A stretch of DNA of 64,000 nucleotides from Rhodocyclaceae bacterium (GCA_016704145.1 JADJAS010000001.1:496001-560000); one strand, 5' to 3'. Positions 53,111-62,087 are shown, numbered from the stretch's first letter. Notes: generated from the letters alone by a model not told the origin. Translations and numbers: made by a program.

Positions 53111-54580
53111 ATGACAAGGACGATGGTCTGCCTCTGCCTGCTGATTGCCCTGCTCCTGGCCAGGGTCTCGGCCGCCGAACCCGCGCCGACCTGGAGCCCC
53201 TTGCGCATTGCCCCGATGGACTTGCGGGAGGCCGAAAGGCTCAAGGAGGAAGCGGCGGTGCGCCGTGCCGAGCTCGGCTACCTCTACGCCATTCCCGCTT
53301 TCCTGCACCTGCGCCAACGCTACCAGTTTGCCCATAACACCATCACCTATCAGAAAGTCGACAATCCGTTCGGTCGCTTCTTCGTGGTCAGGCAGCCGGC
53401 CGGCCCGGAGACGCAGGACACCATGCCGAATCAGGACACCCTCTACGGCGCCACTTTCCTCGACCTCGACTTCGGGCCGTACGTGCTGAGCGTGCCCGGT
53501 ATCCTGGACCGCTATTACGCGTTCAATTTCATCGACGCCTACTTCTACAACTTCGACTTCGTCAGTTCGCGCACCGATGGCGCAGCAGCGGGCGACTACC
53601 TGATCGTCGGACCGGCGTGGAAGGGTGCCGCGCCCGCCGGCATCCGCAGGGTCGTGCACGCGCCAACGCGGTGGATCAACGTCTACCAGCGCATCCATTT
53701 CCGCGATGCGATGGACATCGCCAATGTCCATCGGCTGCAGGACAGCATCCAGCTTCGCCCCTTGGCTGTCTACCTGGACAAGACTGCCGTCGCGGCCCAG
53801 CCGGACCCCAAGGAAGTGCTCACGGCCAACCCGCTGTCGGTCAGGAACCCGCGCGAGATGTTGACGATGGCCAACGCCTACATGACGATGAATCCGCCGC
53901 CCGTCGAGGATCGCGCGCTGGTCGACAGCTTCAAGGCCGTGGGCATCGGACCCGGAGCGTCTCTGCCCGCCGACGCCGCCGGCGTCGACATCATCATGAA
54001 GGGCGCCGAACAAGCGCAAAAGACGATTGCCAGCCTGTACCTCACTGCGCTCGAAACCCGCCACGGCTGGCAGCTTCCCCGGACCGACATGGGCGTGCGC
54101 GGCGGCGAGTCCGCCGTGCCATTGCACGCGATGACGCAGATCCGCTCCATCGGCTACAACGCGGCCAAGGAGGCTGTCTATTACCTAGCGCTGACCGATC
54201 AGCGGGGCGAGGCATTGACGCCGGGGGACCGGTACGTCCTCAAGTTCGAAAAGGACCAGATTCCGCCCGTGGCCAGGAATACGCCGGGATTCTGGTCGCT
54301 GGTCGCCTACGACAGCGAGCGATTCGGGTTCGTGAAGAACGATGCCCGGAAATATGTCGTTCGGTCCAGCGACAAACTTGTCTACGACCAGGACGGCTCG
54401 CTGACACTCCATGTCCAGAAAGAGCCCCCCGCGAATCCCGAAAAGCTTCCGAACTGGCTACCCGCGCCGGACCGGCCCCAATTCGTCATGATGCTGCGGG
54501 TATTCCAGGGCGATGGCTTCGTGGTCGAAGGCCGGTACACGCCGCCCGGCATTGTCAAGGTGCCTCGGTCCCTGGATTGA
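53111..54580 (+). CDS. Exported DUF1254/DUF1214 protein
   Basis: A 489-residue exported protein with a signal peptide (MVCLCLLIALLLARVSAAEP). The N-terminal part is DUF1254-like (ELGYLYAIPAFLHLRQRY, NQDTLYGATFLDLDFGPYVLSVP), and the C-terminal part DUF1214-like (ARNTPGFWSLVAYD and LPAPDRPQFVMMLRVF). The biochemical function of these paired domains is not established; they occur often in lipid, aromatic and steroid clusters. It is intact, unlike its homologue at 36.1-37.5 kb. Membrane or periplasmic location is inferred from the signal. Confidence 0.85.
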   Translation: MTRTMVCLCLLIALLLARVSAAEPAPTWSPLRIAPMDLREAERLKEEAAVRRAELGYLYAIPAFLHLRQRYQFAHNTITYQKVDNPFGRFFVVRQPAGPETQDTMPNQDTLYGATFLDLDFGPYVLSVPGILDRYYAFNFIDAYFYNFDFVSSRTDGAAAGDYLIVGPAWKGAAPAGIRRVVHAPTRWINVYQRIHFRDAMDIANVHRLQDSIQLRPLAVYLDKTAVAAQPDPKEVLTANPLSVRNPREMLTMANAYMTMNPPPVEDRALVDSFKAVGIGPGASLPADAAGVDIIMKGAEQAQKTIASLYLTALETRHGWQLPRTDMGVRGGESAVPLHAMTQIRSIGYNAAKEAVYYLALTDQRGEALTPGDRYVLKFEKDQIPPVARNTPGFWSLVAYDSERFGFVKNDARKYVVRSSDKLVYDQDGSLTLHVQKEPPANPEKLPNWLPAPDRPQFVMMLRVFQGDGFVVEGRYTPPGIVKVPRSLD

Positions 54581-54657
54581 AATCCCAACCGCCAGCCGCC
54601 AAGAAATAACCGCGGCCAACGAAACGAACACGCCCGTCTCGCCATGGAGGTCTCAGC

Positions 54658-55152
54658 ATGATCCGCTATGACTACGTCAAGACCCGCCGCGAAGACCTCA
54701 AACCTTACCCGGAAAACACCAAGGGATTGTCTCGCCTGCTCATCAAGACCTACACATGCATCAATGTGTGGGTCTATCGCATGAGCAGTGGCCGCTGGAT
54801 GAAAACTTTTCCCGGCGGATTTCCAATTTGTCTGGTCACCACCACGGGTGCCAAGTCAGGAAAAAAACGTCGCATCGCGCTGATCCACCTACCGCTCGGC
54901 GAGCAAAAGCTGTTGGTGGCCTCCCAGGGCGGCGCGGATACGCATCCGACTTGGTACCACAACGTCAAGGCCCATCCGGAAGTGGAAATCCAGATGGGCG
55001 CGGAACGCCGCCGCTATCGGGCCCGCCAGGTCAGCGACGACGAAAAGCGCGGCCTCTGGCCCCATCTGCTCTCGTTCTATCCGGCCTTCGACGAATACCA
55101 GGCTCGCACCGACCGCAACATCCCGGTCTTCGTTTGCGAACCGATGGGGTAA
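54658..55152 (+). CDS. Ddn-like nitroreductase/quinone reductase family (DUF385) protein
   Basis: A 164-residue protein of the split beta-barrel Ddn/DUF385 family. CLVTTTGAKSGKKRRIALIHL, GGADTHPTWYHNVKAHPEVEIQMG and FYPAFDEYQARTDRNIPVFVCEP match the mycobacterial F420-dependent Ddn closely by motif order. Family members mostly use cofactor F420, which is rare in Betaproteobacteria, so this could use F420, another flavin, or no cofactor. The ribosome site is GGAGG. It is probably the last gene of block C, convergent with a small exported protein gene. Confidence 0.87.
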   Translation: MIRYDYVKTRREDLKPYPENTKGLSRLLIKTYTCINVWVYRMSSGRWMKTFPGGFPICLVTTTGAKSGKKRRIALIHLPLGEQKLLVASQGGADTHPTWYHNVKAHPEVEIQMGAERRRYRARQVSDDEKRGLWPHLLSFYPAFDEYQARTDRNIPVFVCEPMG

Positions 55153-55165
55153 CCGCAATACCCGC

Positions 55166-55576
55166 TCACTTGATGAACTCGATCCTGCTCTTCTGGGCAA
55201 CAACGCCCAGGTAATAGTTGCCGTCGGCGGTCTTGAGAATCGAAGAACACCACTTTTCTGGGTTTACGCCCCGCCAGTCGAGCTCGATGCAGTATTTGCC
55301 CTGGTCGTTCACTGACCACGTGCCTCTCGCACTCCCCGACTGAGTGCCGAGCAAATTTCCCATGTACCCTTTTGCGTCGGTGGAAGCCACGAAACGGCCG
55401 TCCGGCTCATTGGCCCACCTCCGCAGGCTTCCCGAGGTGGGAGAAATGTGAGAGACCTTGGTACCGGGTAGGAATGCCAACAATTCCTCTCTCGACATTC
55501 GCGTTCCGACATCCTGCGCCACAACATTCGCCGAGAATATTGCAAGACCCGCCAAGCCAATCAGTCGGCTTCTCAT
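55166..55576 (-). CDS. Small exported protein, DUF995-like
   Basis: A 136-residue exported protein with a signal peptide (RSRLIGLAGLAIFSANVVAQD) and a compact domain: LLAFLPGTKVSHIS, SARGTWSVNDQGKYCIELDWRG, and a second Cys in EKWCSSI. The pattern recalls DUF995-type proteins, but the match is loose. The start ATG at 55576 has GAGGA at good spacing; longer in-frame starts would enter the tRNA gene. It lies just downstream of tRNA-Leu on the same strand. Confidence 0.6.
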   Translation of the reverse strand: MRSRLIGLAGLAIFSANVVAQDVGTRMSREELLAFLPGTKVSHISPTSGSLRRWANEPDGRFVASTDAKGYMGNLLGTQSGSARGTWSVNDQGKYCIELDWRGVNPEKWCSSILKTADGNYYLGVVAQKSRIEFIK

Positions 55577-55622
55577 GATTGTCCTCAACTTGCGCAGAAA
55601 GGCTGACATCGGAATTTGGAGC

Positions 55623-55707
55623 TGGTGCCGGGAGGGGGACTCGAACCCCCACACCTTGCGGCGGCGGATTTTGAGTCCGCTGCGTCTACCGATTCCGCCA
55701 TCCCGGC
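55623..55707 (-). tRNA. tRNA-Leu (anticodon CAA)
   Basis: On the minus strand the acceptor stem GCCGGGA / TCCCGGC closes with a genome-encoded CCA. The anticodon stem is GCGGA / TCCGC with loop CTCAAAA, so the anticodon is CAA (reads UUG). A long variable arm (class II) and GGTTCGAGTCC in the T arm support tRNA-Leu. Length is 85 nt including CCA. Confidence 0.96.
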
Positions 55708-55724
55708 AGGGAATTGAAGCCGCG

Positions 55725-55730
55725 TAGAAT
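55725..55730 (+). promoter_or_regulatory. Probable -10 box for queA
   Basis: TAGAAT in the context GCGTAGAATGCGC lies 58 bp upstream of the queA ATG. It closely matches the TAGAAT/TATAAT motif seen before other genes in this window. The -35 region is not clear. Confidence 0.4.
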
Positions 55731-55787
55731 GCGCGCCTTCGCGTGGAAGCCGCGCATTATCCGCGAATCTTCCCTTTGTCACAACCG

Positions 55788-56813
55788 ATGCCGACCCTCG
55801 ACGACTTCAACTATTTCCTGCCGCCCGAGCGGATCGCCCAGGTACCGCTGGCCGAGCGGTCGGCGAGCCGGTTGCTGGTGATGCGCGGCGCAACGTTGGC
55901 GGATCGCGGCATCCGCGATCTGCCCGACCTTCTGAACCCCGGCGACCTTCTGGTGATGAACGACACGCGGGTCATCCATGCGCGCCTGTTCGGCAGGAAG
56001 GACACGGGCGGCCAGGTCGAGGTGCTGGTCGAGCGCATCGCCGCAGACGGCGAAGTCATCGCGCAACTGCGCGCCAGCAAGCCGCCGAGGGTCGGTTCCC
56101 GTTTGCTGCTCGAAGAGGCGATCGAGGCCACCGTATTGGGCAGGATCGGCGTGTTCTGGCGGCTGACTTTCGACGGCGACGCCTTCGAATTGATCGAGCG
56201 TCACGGTCGCCTGCCGTTGCCACCCTACATCGACCACCCGGCAACGATGGCGGACGAGGAGCGCTACCAAACCGTCTTCGCCCGCGAGAAGGGTTCGGTG
56301 GCCGCGCCCACCGCCGGCCTGCACTTCGACCCGCCGTTGCTGGCGGAACTGGCACGGCGCGGCATCGAGACGGCGCGGGTGACGCTGCACGTCGGCGCCG
56401 GCACCTTCCAGCCGGTGCGCGTGCACGACCTCGCCGAGCACCGCATGCACAAGGAGCGTTACTCGGTACCGCAGGCCACGGTCGATGCCATCGCCGCCTG
56501 CCGCGCTCATCGTGAAAAAGGCGGCCGGGTTGTCGCCGTCGGCACAACAACGCTGCGCACGCTGGAGACCGCTGCACTGGACGGCGAACTCAAGGCCGGT
56601 GCCGGCGAGAGCGAACTCTTCGTCACACCCGGCTTCGAGTTCAAGGTCGTCGACATCCTGCTCACCAACTTCCACCTGCCGAAGTCGACGCTGCTGATGC
56701 TGGTCTCGGCCTTCGGCGGGCTGGCGGAAATCCACGCCGCCTACCGGCACGCCATCGACAACCACTACCGCTTCTTCAGCTACGGCGACGCCATGCTGAT
56801 CCATAGAAAATGA
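55788..56813 (+). CDS. queA: S-adenosylmethionine:tRNA ribosyltransferase-isomerase
   Basis: QueA transfers and rearranges the ribosyl moiety of SAM onto preQ1 in tRNA, forming epoxyqueuosine. The 341-residue length is normal. Characteristic segments are FNYFLPPERIAQVPLAERSASRLL, DLLVMNDTRVIHARLFG, KGSVAAPTAGLHFDPPLL, THVGAGTFQPVRV-like LHVGAGTFQPVRV, and TNFHLPKSTLLMLVSAFGG. The ATG at 55788 matches the family N terminus (MPTLDDFNY); an upstream frame extension is ignored. It overlaps tgt by four bases, so both queuosine genes are coupled. Confidence 0.97.
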   Translation: MPTLDDFNYFLPPERIAQVPLAERSASRLLVMRGATLADRGIRDLPDLLNPGDLLVMNDTRVIHARLFGRKDTGGQVEVLVERIAADGEVIAQLRASKPPRVGSRLLLEEAIEATVLGRIGVFWRLTFDGDAFELIERHGRLPLPPYIDHPATMADEERYQTVFAREKGSVAAPTAGLHFDPPLLAELARRGIETARVTLHVGAGTFQPVRVHDLAEHRMHKERYSVPQATVDAIAACRAHREKGGRVVAVGTTTLRTLETAALDGELKAGAGESELFVTPGFEFKVVDILLTNFHLPKSTLLMLVSAFGGLAEIHAAYRHAIDNHYRFFSYGDAMLIHRK

Positions 56814-57922
56814 AATTCGAACTCCTCGCCACCGACGGCGCCGCGCGGCGCGGCACCCTGACCCTCGCCCACGGCACGATTGAAACACCCGTGTTCATGC
56901 CGGTCGGCACCTACGGCTCGGTAAAGGCGATGGACCCGGCCGAACTGGTCGACATCGGCGCCCGGATCGTGCTCGGCAACACCTTCCACCTCTGGCTGCG
57001 GCCGGGGCTGGATGTCGTCCGCGCCCATGGCGGCCTGCATCGCTTCATGGGCTGGGGCAAACCCATCCTCACCGACTCCGGCGGCTTTCAGGTGTTCAGC
57101 CTCGGCGAACTGCGCAAGATCACCGAGGAGGGCGTCAAGTTCGCCTCGCCGGTGAACGGCGACAAGCTTTTCATGCGCCCCGAGGATTCAATGCAGATCC
57201 AGCACGTGCTGAACTCGGACGTGGTGATGATCTTCGACGAATGCACGCCCTACCCGGCCAGCGAGAAGGAGGCGACCGAGTCGATGCGCCTCAGCCTGCG
57301 CTGGGCGCGCCGCTCGCGCGACGAGCATGACGGGCTCGGCAACACCAACGCGCTGTTCGGCATCGTCCAGGGCGGCATGTACGAGCACCTGCGCGACGAA
57401 TCGTTGAACGGGCTGGCGGACATGGGTTTCGACGGCATGGCCATCGGTGGCCTGTCGGTCGGCGAGCCGAAGGCTGACTTCGCGCGCATCCTCGCCCACA
57501 CCGCGCCGCAATTGCCGTTCAACAAACCGCGCTACCTGATGGGGGTCGGCACGCCGGAGGACATCGTCCATGCGGTCGCCCAGGGCATCGACATGTTCGA
57601 TTGCGTACTGCCGACCCGCAACGCGCGCAACGGTCACCTGTTCACCCGTTACGGCGACGTGCGCATCAAGAACGCCGTCCACAAGAGCGACACGCGGCCG
57701 CTCGACGACACCTGCGGCTGTTACTGTTGCCGCAATTTCAGCCGCGCCTATCTGCACCACCTGCACCGCGTCGGCGAGATTCTCGGCGCGCGGCTCAACA
57801 CCATCCACAACTTGTTCTACTACCAGACGCTGATGGCCGAACTGCGGGCCGCCATCGAAGGAAACCGCTTCCCGGGCTACAGCGCCGAATTCCACCGGAA
57901 CCGGGCCCGCGGGCCGCTATAA
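56810..57922 (+). CDS. tgt: tRNA-guanine transglycosylase
   Basis: Tgt exchanges guanine-34 of target tRNAs for preQ1, the step before QueA. The protein has 370 residues, as expected. Catalytic Asp residues are in LTDSGGFQVFSL and FDCVLPTRNARNG. The zinc site is CGCYCCRNFSRAYLHH (Cys-x-Cys-x2-Cys with a later His). SVNGDKLFMRPEDS-like sequence (SPVNGDKLFMRPED) and the GGLSVGEPKAD loop are also present. The stop codon overlaps the -10 box of yajC. Confidence 0.98.
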   Translation: MKFELLATDGAARRGTLTLAHGTIETPVFMPVGTYGSVKAMDPAELVDIGARIVLGNTFHLWLRPGLDVVRAHGGLHRFMGWGKPILTDSGGFQVFSLGELRKITEEGVKFASPVNGDKLFMRPEDSMQIQHVLNSDVVMIFDECTPYPASEKEATESMRLSLRWARRSRDEHDGLGNTNALFGIVQGGMYEHLRDESLNGLADMGFDGMAIGGLSVGEPKADFARILAHTAPQLPFNKPRYLMGVGTPEDIVHAVAQGIDMFDCVLPTRNARNGHLFTRYGDVRIKNAVHKSDTRPLDDTCGCYCCRNFSRAYLHHLHRVGEILGARLNTIHNLFYYQTLMAELRAAIEGNRFPGYSAEFHRNRARGPL

Positions 57923-57923
57923 T
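57918..57923 (+). promoter_or_regulatory. -10 box of the yajC-secD-secF operon
   Basis: CTATAATCC contains a perfect TATAAT overlapping the tgt stop codon, 34 bp before the yajC ATG. The leader also carries a T-run and CTGGAG as ribosome site. No strong -35 is visible. Confidence 0.5.
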
Positions 57924-57957
57924 CCGCACTTCGTTTTTTCTCCAACTGGAGCCCAAC

Positions 57958-58293
57958 ATGCTGATTTCCAATGCTTACGCCCAAGCCGCGTCCGCCGACG
58001 CCTCCGGTGGGCTGCTCGGGCTGCTGCCCATCATCCTGATGTTCGTGGTGCTGTGGTTCCTGATGATCCGGCCGCAGATGAAAAAAGCCAAGGAGCACCA
58101 GAAAATGGTTACCGAGTTGGCCAAGGGCGACGAAGTGGTCACCCAGGGCGGCATCGTCGGCCGTATCAGCAAGATCAGCGAGAACTACGTCACTGTCGAA
58201 GTGGCCGAGGGCAAGAACGGCCCCGTCGAACTGACGGTGCAAAAACAGGCCGTCGGCACGCTGTTGCCCAAGGGCACGCTGAAGACACTCTGA
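57958..58293 (+). CDS. yajC: Preprotein translocase subunit YajC
   Basis: A 111-residue membrane protein of the SecDF-YajC complex, accessory to SecYEG. One transmembrane segment (LLGLLPIILMFVVLWFLMI) is followed by the conserved RPQMKKAKEHQKM and VTQGGIVGRISKI. Length, position before secD and the ATGA overlap with secD make the call secure. Confidence 0.97.
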   Translation: MLISNAYAQAASADASGGLLGLLPIILMFVVLWFLMIRPQMKKAKEHQKMVTELAKGDEVVTQGGIVGRISKISENYVTVEVAEGKNGPVELTVQKQAVGTLLPKGTLKTL

Positions 58294-60179
58294 TGAATCG
58301 CTTTCCCCTCTGGAAAAATGCGCTGATCGCCGTCACCCTGGTGCTCGGCCTGCTCTACACCCTGCCCAATTTCTTCGGCGAAGTGCCGGCGGTGCAGGTT
58401 TCCAGCATCAAGGCGACCATCAAGGTAGATACCCAGTTGCTGTCGCGCGTCGAGGACACGCTCAAGACGGCAGCCATCGCCCATACCGGCCTGTTTGCCG
58501 ACCAGCACAGCATTCGGGTCCGACTGGCCGATACCGACACGCAGTTGAAGGCGAAGGATGTCATCGAGAAGGCACTCAACCCCGATCCCTCGGACAGTTC
58601 CTACAGCGTCGCGCTCAACCTGCTGTCGGCATCGCCCTCCTGGCTGACCGGTATCCACGCCCTGCCGATGTACCTCGGCCTCGACCTGCGCGGCGGTGTT
58701 CATTTCCTGCTCCAGGTCGACATGAAGGGCGCGCTGACCAAGCGGCTTGACTCGACCGGCGCCGACCTGCGCAGCCTGCTGCGCGACAAGAACATCCGCC
58801 ACGGCGGCATCGGCCGCGAGCGGGAAACCATCGTCATCAAGTTCCGCGATGCCGATAGCCGCGACAAGGCCCGGGGCGTCATCGCCGATGCCCAGCCCGA
58901 CCTGGATCTGACCGACCGGCAGGATGCGGGTGACAGCGGCGACTTCAAGCTGACCGCGACGCTGAAGCAGACGGCCGAGAAGCGCATCCAGGAATTCGCC
59001 ATCAAGCAGAACATCACCACCCTGCATAACCGCATCAACGAGCTGGGCGTCGCCGAGCCGGTGATCCAGCAGCAGGGCGCCGACCGCATCGTCGTCCAGT
59101 TGCCCGGCGTGCAGGACACGGCGAAGGCCAAGGACATCCTTGGCCGCACGGCGACGCTGGAATTGCGCATGGTGGACGACGAAAGCTCCGGCAATGCCTC
59201 GGTCATGGAGCTGGCGGCCAAGGGCCAGCCCCCGGTCAGCACGGAGTACTACGTCGAGCGCGGCGGCCGGCCGCTGCTGGTCAGGAAACAGGTGATGCTG
59301 ACCGGCGAGCGACTGACCGACGCCCAGGCCGGCTTCGACAGCCAGACGCAGGAACCGGCAGTGCACCTGACCCTCGACTCCGCCGGCGCGCGCATCTTCA
59401 AGGATCTGACGCGCGACAATGTCGGCAAGCGCATGGCCATTCTGCTGGTCGAGAAGGGCAAGGGCGAGGTGGTGACGGCGCCGGTGATCCGCACCGAGAT
59501 CGGCGGCGGCCGCGTGCAGATCTCCGGCCGCATGAGCACCGTCGAAGCCAACGACGTCGCGCTGCTGCTGCGCGCCGGTTCGCTGGCCGCGCCCATGGAG
59601 ATCATCGAGGAACGCACCATCGGGCCCTCGCTGGGCGCCGACAACATCGCCAAGGGCTTCAACTCGACGATGTGGGGCTTCATCGCCATCGCCGTGTTCA
59701 TGACGATCTATTACCTGCTGTTCGGCTTCGTCTCGGTGGTGGCGCTGTCGGCCAACCTGCTGTTCCTGGTCGCCCTGCTCTCGCTGTTGCAGGCGACGCT
59801 GACGCTGCCCGGCATCGCCGCCATCGCCCTGACGCTGGGCATGGCCATCGACGCCAACGTGCTGATCAACGAGCGCGTCCGCGAGGAATTGCGCGGCGGC
59901 AACACACCGCAGGCCGCGATCACGGCCGGTTACGAACGCGCCTGGGCAACGATTCTCGACTCCAACGTGACGACGCTGATCGCCGGCGTGGCGCTATTGA
60001 TCTTCGGCTCCGGTCCGGTGCGCGGCTTTGCCGTGGTGCATTGCCTGGGCATCCTGACCTCGATGTTCAGCTCGGTCGTGCTGTCGCGCGGCCTGATCAA
60101 CCTCATCTATGGCCGGCGCAGGAAGCTGATGTCGTTGTCGATCGGCCAAATCTGGAAGCCTGGCGTCAAAACCAAGTAA
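58293..60179 (+). CDS. secD: Protein translocase subunit SecD
   Basis: A 628-residue inner-membrane protein that, with SecF, uses the proton motive force to pull exported proteins through SecYEG. The first helix is LIAVTLVLGLLYTLPNFFG. The periplasmic domain contains the D1 motif LGLDLRGGVHFLLQVD, and NELGVAEPVIQQQGADRIVVQLPG follows. The C-terminal five helices include TLGMAIDANVLINERVREEL. The ATG overlaps the yajC stop by one base. Length matches the family (about 615). Confidence 0.98.
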   Translation: MNRFPLWKNALIAVTLVLGLLYTLPNFFGEVPAVQVSSIKATIKVDTQLLSRVEDTLKTAAIAHTGLFADQHSIRVRLADTDTQLKAKDVIEKALNPDPSDSSYSVALNLLSASPSWLTGIHALPMYLGLDLRGGVHFLLQVDMKGALTKRLDSTGADLRSLLRDKNIRHGGIGRERETIVIKFRDADSRDKARGVIADAQPDLDLTDRQDAGDSGDFKLTATLKQTAEKRIQEFAIKQNITTLHNRINELGVAEPVIQQQGADRIVVQLPGVQDTAKAKDILGRTATLELRMVDDESSGNASVMELAAKGQPPVSTEYYVERGGRPLLVRKQVMLTGERLTDAQAGFDSQTQEPAVHLTLDSAGARIFKDLTRDNVGKRMAILLVEKGKGEVVTAPVIRTEIGGGRVQISGRMSTVEANDVALLLRAGSLAAPMEIIEERTIGPSLGADNIAKGFNSTMWGFIAIAVFMTIYYLLFGFVSVVALSANLLFLVALLSLLQATLTLPGIAAIALTLGMAIDANVLINERVREELRGGNTPQAAITAGYERAWATILDSNVTTLIAGVALLIFGSGPVRGFAVVHCLGILTSMFSSVVLSRGLINLIYGRRRKLMSLSIGQIWKPGVKTK

Positions 60180-60191
60180 AGGGCTGTCACC

Positions 60192-61157
60192 ATGGAATTC
60201 TTCCGCATCAAAAAAGACATCCCCTTCATGCGCCACGCGCTGGTGTTCAACGTCATCTCGTTGATCACCTTCCTCGCCGCGGTGTTCTTCCTTGCCACCC
60301 GAGGCCTGCACCTGTCGATCGAGTTCACCGGCGGCACGCTGGTCGAAGTCGGCTACGCGCAATCCGCCGACATCGAGAAGATCCGCAAGCAACTGGACAC
60401 CGACGGCTTCGTGGACACGCAGGTACAGAACTTCGGCTCGTCGCGCGACGTGCTAATCCGCGTGCCCCTGCTTAAGACCGAGCGCAAGGACACGGAGACA
60501 TCCAAGGTCGGCGAACGCGTCATGGCCTCGCTGGCGAAAGTCAGCGATGGTGGCACGCCGACCCTGAAGCGAGTCGAGTTCGTCGGACCACAGGTGGGCA
60601 AGGAGCTCGCCGAGGATGGCGCCATGGCGCTGCTGCTGGTGGTGATCGGCATCGTCGTCTACCTGGCGTTCCGCTTCGAATGGCGTTTCGCCGTCTCGGC
60701 GATCATCGCCAACCTGCACGACGTGATCATCATCCTCGGCTTCTTCGCCTTCTTCCAGTGGGAGTTCTCTCTACCCGTGCTGGCCGCCGTGCTCGCGGTA
60801 CTCGGCTACTCGGTGAACGAATCGGTGGTGGTCTTCGACCGGGTGCGCGAAACCTTCAAGAAGAAGCGCGGCCTGACCACGCCCGAGGTGCTAAACCACG
60901 CCATCACCAGCACCATCTCGCGCACCATCATCACCCACGGCTCGACACAGATGATGGTCACATCCATGCTGATCTTCGGCGGCGCCGCCCTGCACTACTT
61001 CGCGCTGGCGCTGACCATCGGCATCCTGTTCGGCATCTATTCCTCGGTGCTGGTCGCCAGCCCGCTGGTCATGTGGATGGGCGTCTCCCGCGAACAGTTC
61101 ATCAAGGCGAAGAAGGACAAGCCCGAGGGCATGACCGAAGACGGCGCTTGCGTCTGA
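60192..61157 (+). CDS. secF: Protein translocase subunit SecF
   Basis: A 321-residue partner of SecD with six membrane helices. The first helix is followed by the D1-like segment HLSIEFTGGTLVEVGY, and the conserved GYSVNESVVVFDRVRETFKKKRG and NHAITSTISRTIITHGST motifs lie in the second half. It starts 12 bp after secD. Its stop codon shares a base with the cytochrome b561 ATG. Confidence 0.98.
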   Translation: MEFFRIKKDIPFMRHALVFNVISLITFLAAVFFLATRGLHLSIEFTGGTLVEVGYAQSADIEKIRKQLDTDGFVDTQVQNFGSSRDVLIRVPLLKTERKDTETSKVGERVMASLAKVSDGGTPTLKRVEFVGPQVGKELAEDGAMALLLVVIGIVVYLAFRFEWRFAVSAIIANLHDVIIILGFFAFFQWEFSLPVLAAVLAVLGYSVNESVVVFDRVRETFKKKRGLTTPEVLNHAITSTISRTIITHGSTQMMVTSMLIFGGAALHYFALALTIGILFGIYSSVLVASPLVMWMGVSREQFIKAKKDKPEGMTEDGACV

Positions 61158-61840
61158 TGCGCGTCCGGGTCTGGGATCTGCCGCTGCGGCTGTTTCACTG
61201 GCTGCTGGTAACCGCCGTCGTCACGGCGTTCGTCACCGCCAAGGTCGGCGGCAACGCCATGGACTGGCATGGCCGTGCCGGCCTGCTGATCATCGGCCTG
61301 CTGGTGTTCCGTGTCGTCTGGGGCTTCCTCGGTTCGTCCAATGCGCGTTTCGCCAGCTTCGTGCGCGGCCCGGCGGCGATCCGCGCCTACTTGCAGGGAA
61401 AATGGCAAGGCGCCGGCCACAATCCCCTCGGCGCGCTGTCGGTCCTGGCCATGCTTGCCCTGTTCGCGGCGCAGGCCGCCACCGGCTTGTTCGCCAACGA
61501 CGACGTCGCCTTCGAGGGCTATCTGTATCCATTGGTCAGCGCCGCCGTTTCCGAGCGGATCACGGGCATCCACAAGCTGCTCGAATCGGCATTGATTCTG
61601 CTGGTATTGTTGCATCTCGGTGCCGTCACCTTCTACACGCGGATCAAGAAGGAATCGCTGGTGCTGCCGATGATCACCGGCTGGAAAGAAGTGCCGATGG
61701 AGCCGCCCACTCCCCGGGGTGGCGGTTTCATCGCATTCATCGTCGCAACGTTGATCGCGACGGGCGTGGTCTACGTCGCGGCCGGGCAATTGTTGCCGCC
61801 CCCACCGCCACCCGCGGCCGTCGAAACGCCAGCCTGGTAA
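61157..61840 (+). CDS. Cytochrome b561-family membrane protein
   Basis: A 227-residue four-helix membrane cytochrome. Haem-ligand candidates are His in LPLRLFHWLL, MDWHGRAG and GIHKLLESALILLVLLHLGAV. It resembles prokaryotic b561/Ni-Fe hydrogenase cytochrome b-type proteins that accept electrons from c-type cytochromes or quinones. The C terminus has a short Pro-rich tail (PPPPPPAAVE). It is translationally coupled to secF, which need not imply shared function. Confidence 0.9.
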   Translation: MRVRVWDLPLRLFHWLLVTAVVTAFVTAKVGGNAMDWHGRAGLLIIGLLVFRVVWGFLGSSNARFASFVRGPAAIRAYLQGKWQGAGHNPLGALSVLAMLALFAAQAATGLFANDDVAFEGYLYPLVSAAVSERITGIHKLLESALILLVLLHLGAVTFYTRIKKESLVLPMITGWKEVPMEPPTPRGGGFIAFIVATLIATGVVYVAAGQLLPPPPPPAAVETPAW

Positions 61841-62074
61841 GTCAGCCACCGCCAGTCGCGCCTGGCGGCCGCGTCGGATGCCGGTGACGCCGACCTGCAA
61901 CGCTTCATGGACGAAGCGCTTGCCGACATTGACACCGGAACCAACCAGATCATGGTCGACAAGATCATGACCGTGAAACGCGACAAGCTTGGCCCCAGCT
62001 TCGGGCGGTTGGATCAAGACCTGCTGATCGAAGTCGAACGCTCCATGGCCGTGTTTCTGGGCATCGCGAAGTAA
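61841..62074 (+). pseudogene. Remnant of a toxin-antitoxin locus (PemK/MazF-like C terminus)
   Basis: Directly after the cytochrome b561 stop codon and in the same frame, 77 codons remain open to a TAA at 62072-62074. The last part, MVDKIMTVKRDKLG to VERSMAVFLGIAK, has the C-terminal pattern of PemK/MazF toxins. The first part, SRLAAASDAGDADLQRFMDEALADID, looks like an antitoxin C-terminal region. There is no proper start; the only internal ATG (61907) gives 55 residues without the toxin core. It looks like a deletion fusing the ends of both genes. Confidence 0.6.
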
Positions 62075-62087
62075 GCGAGCCGGCGTT

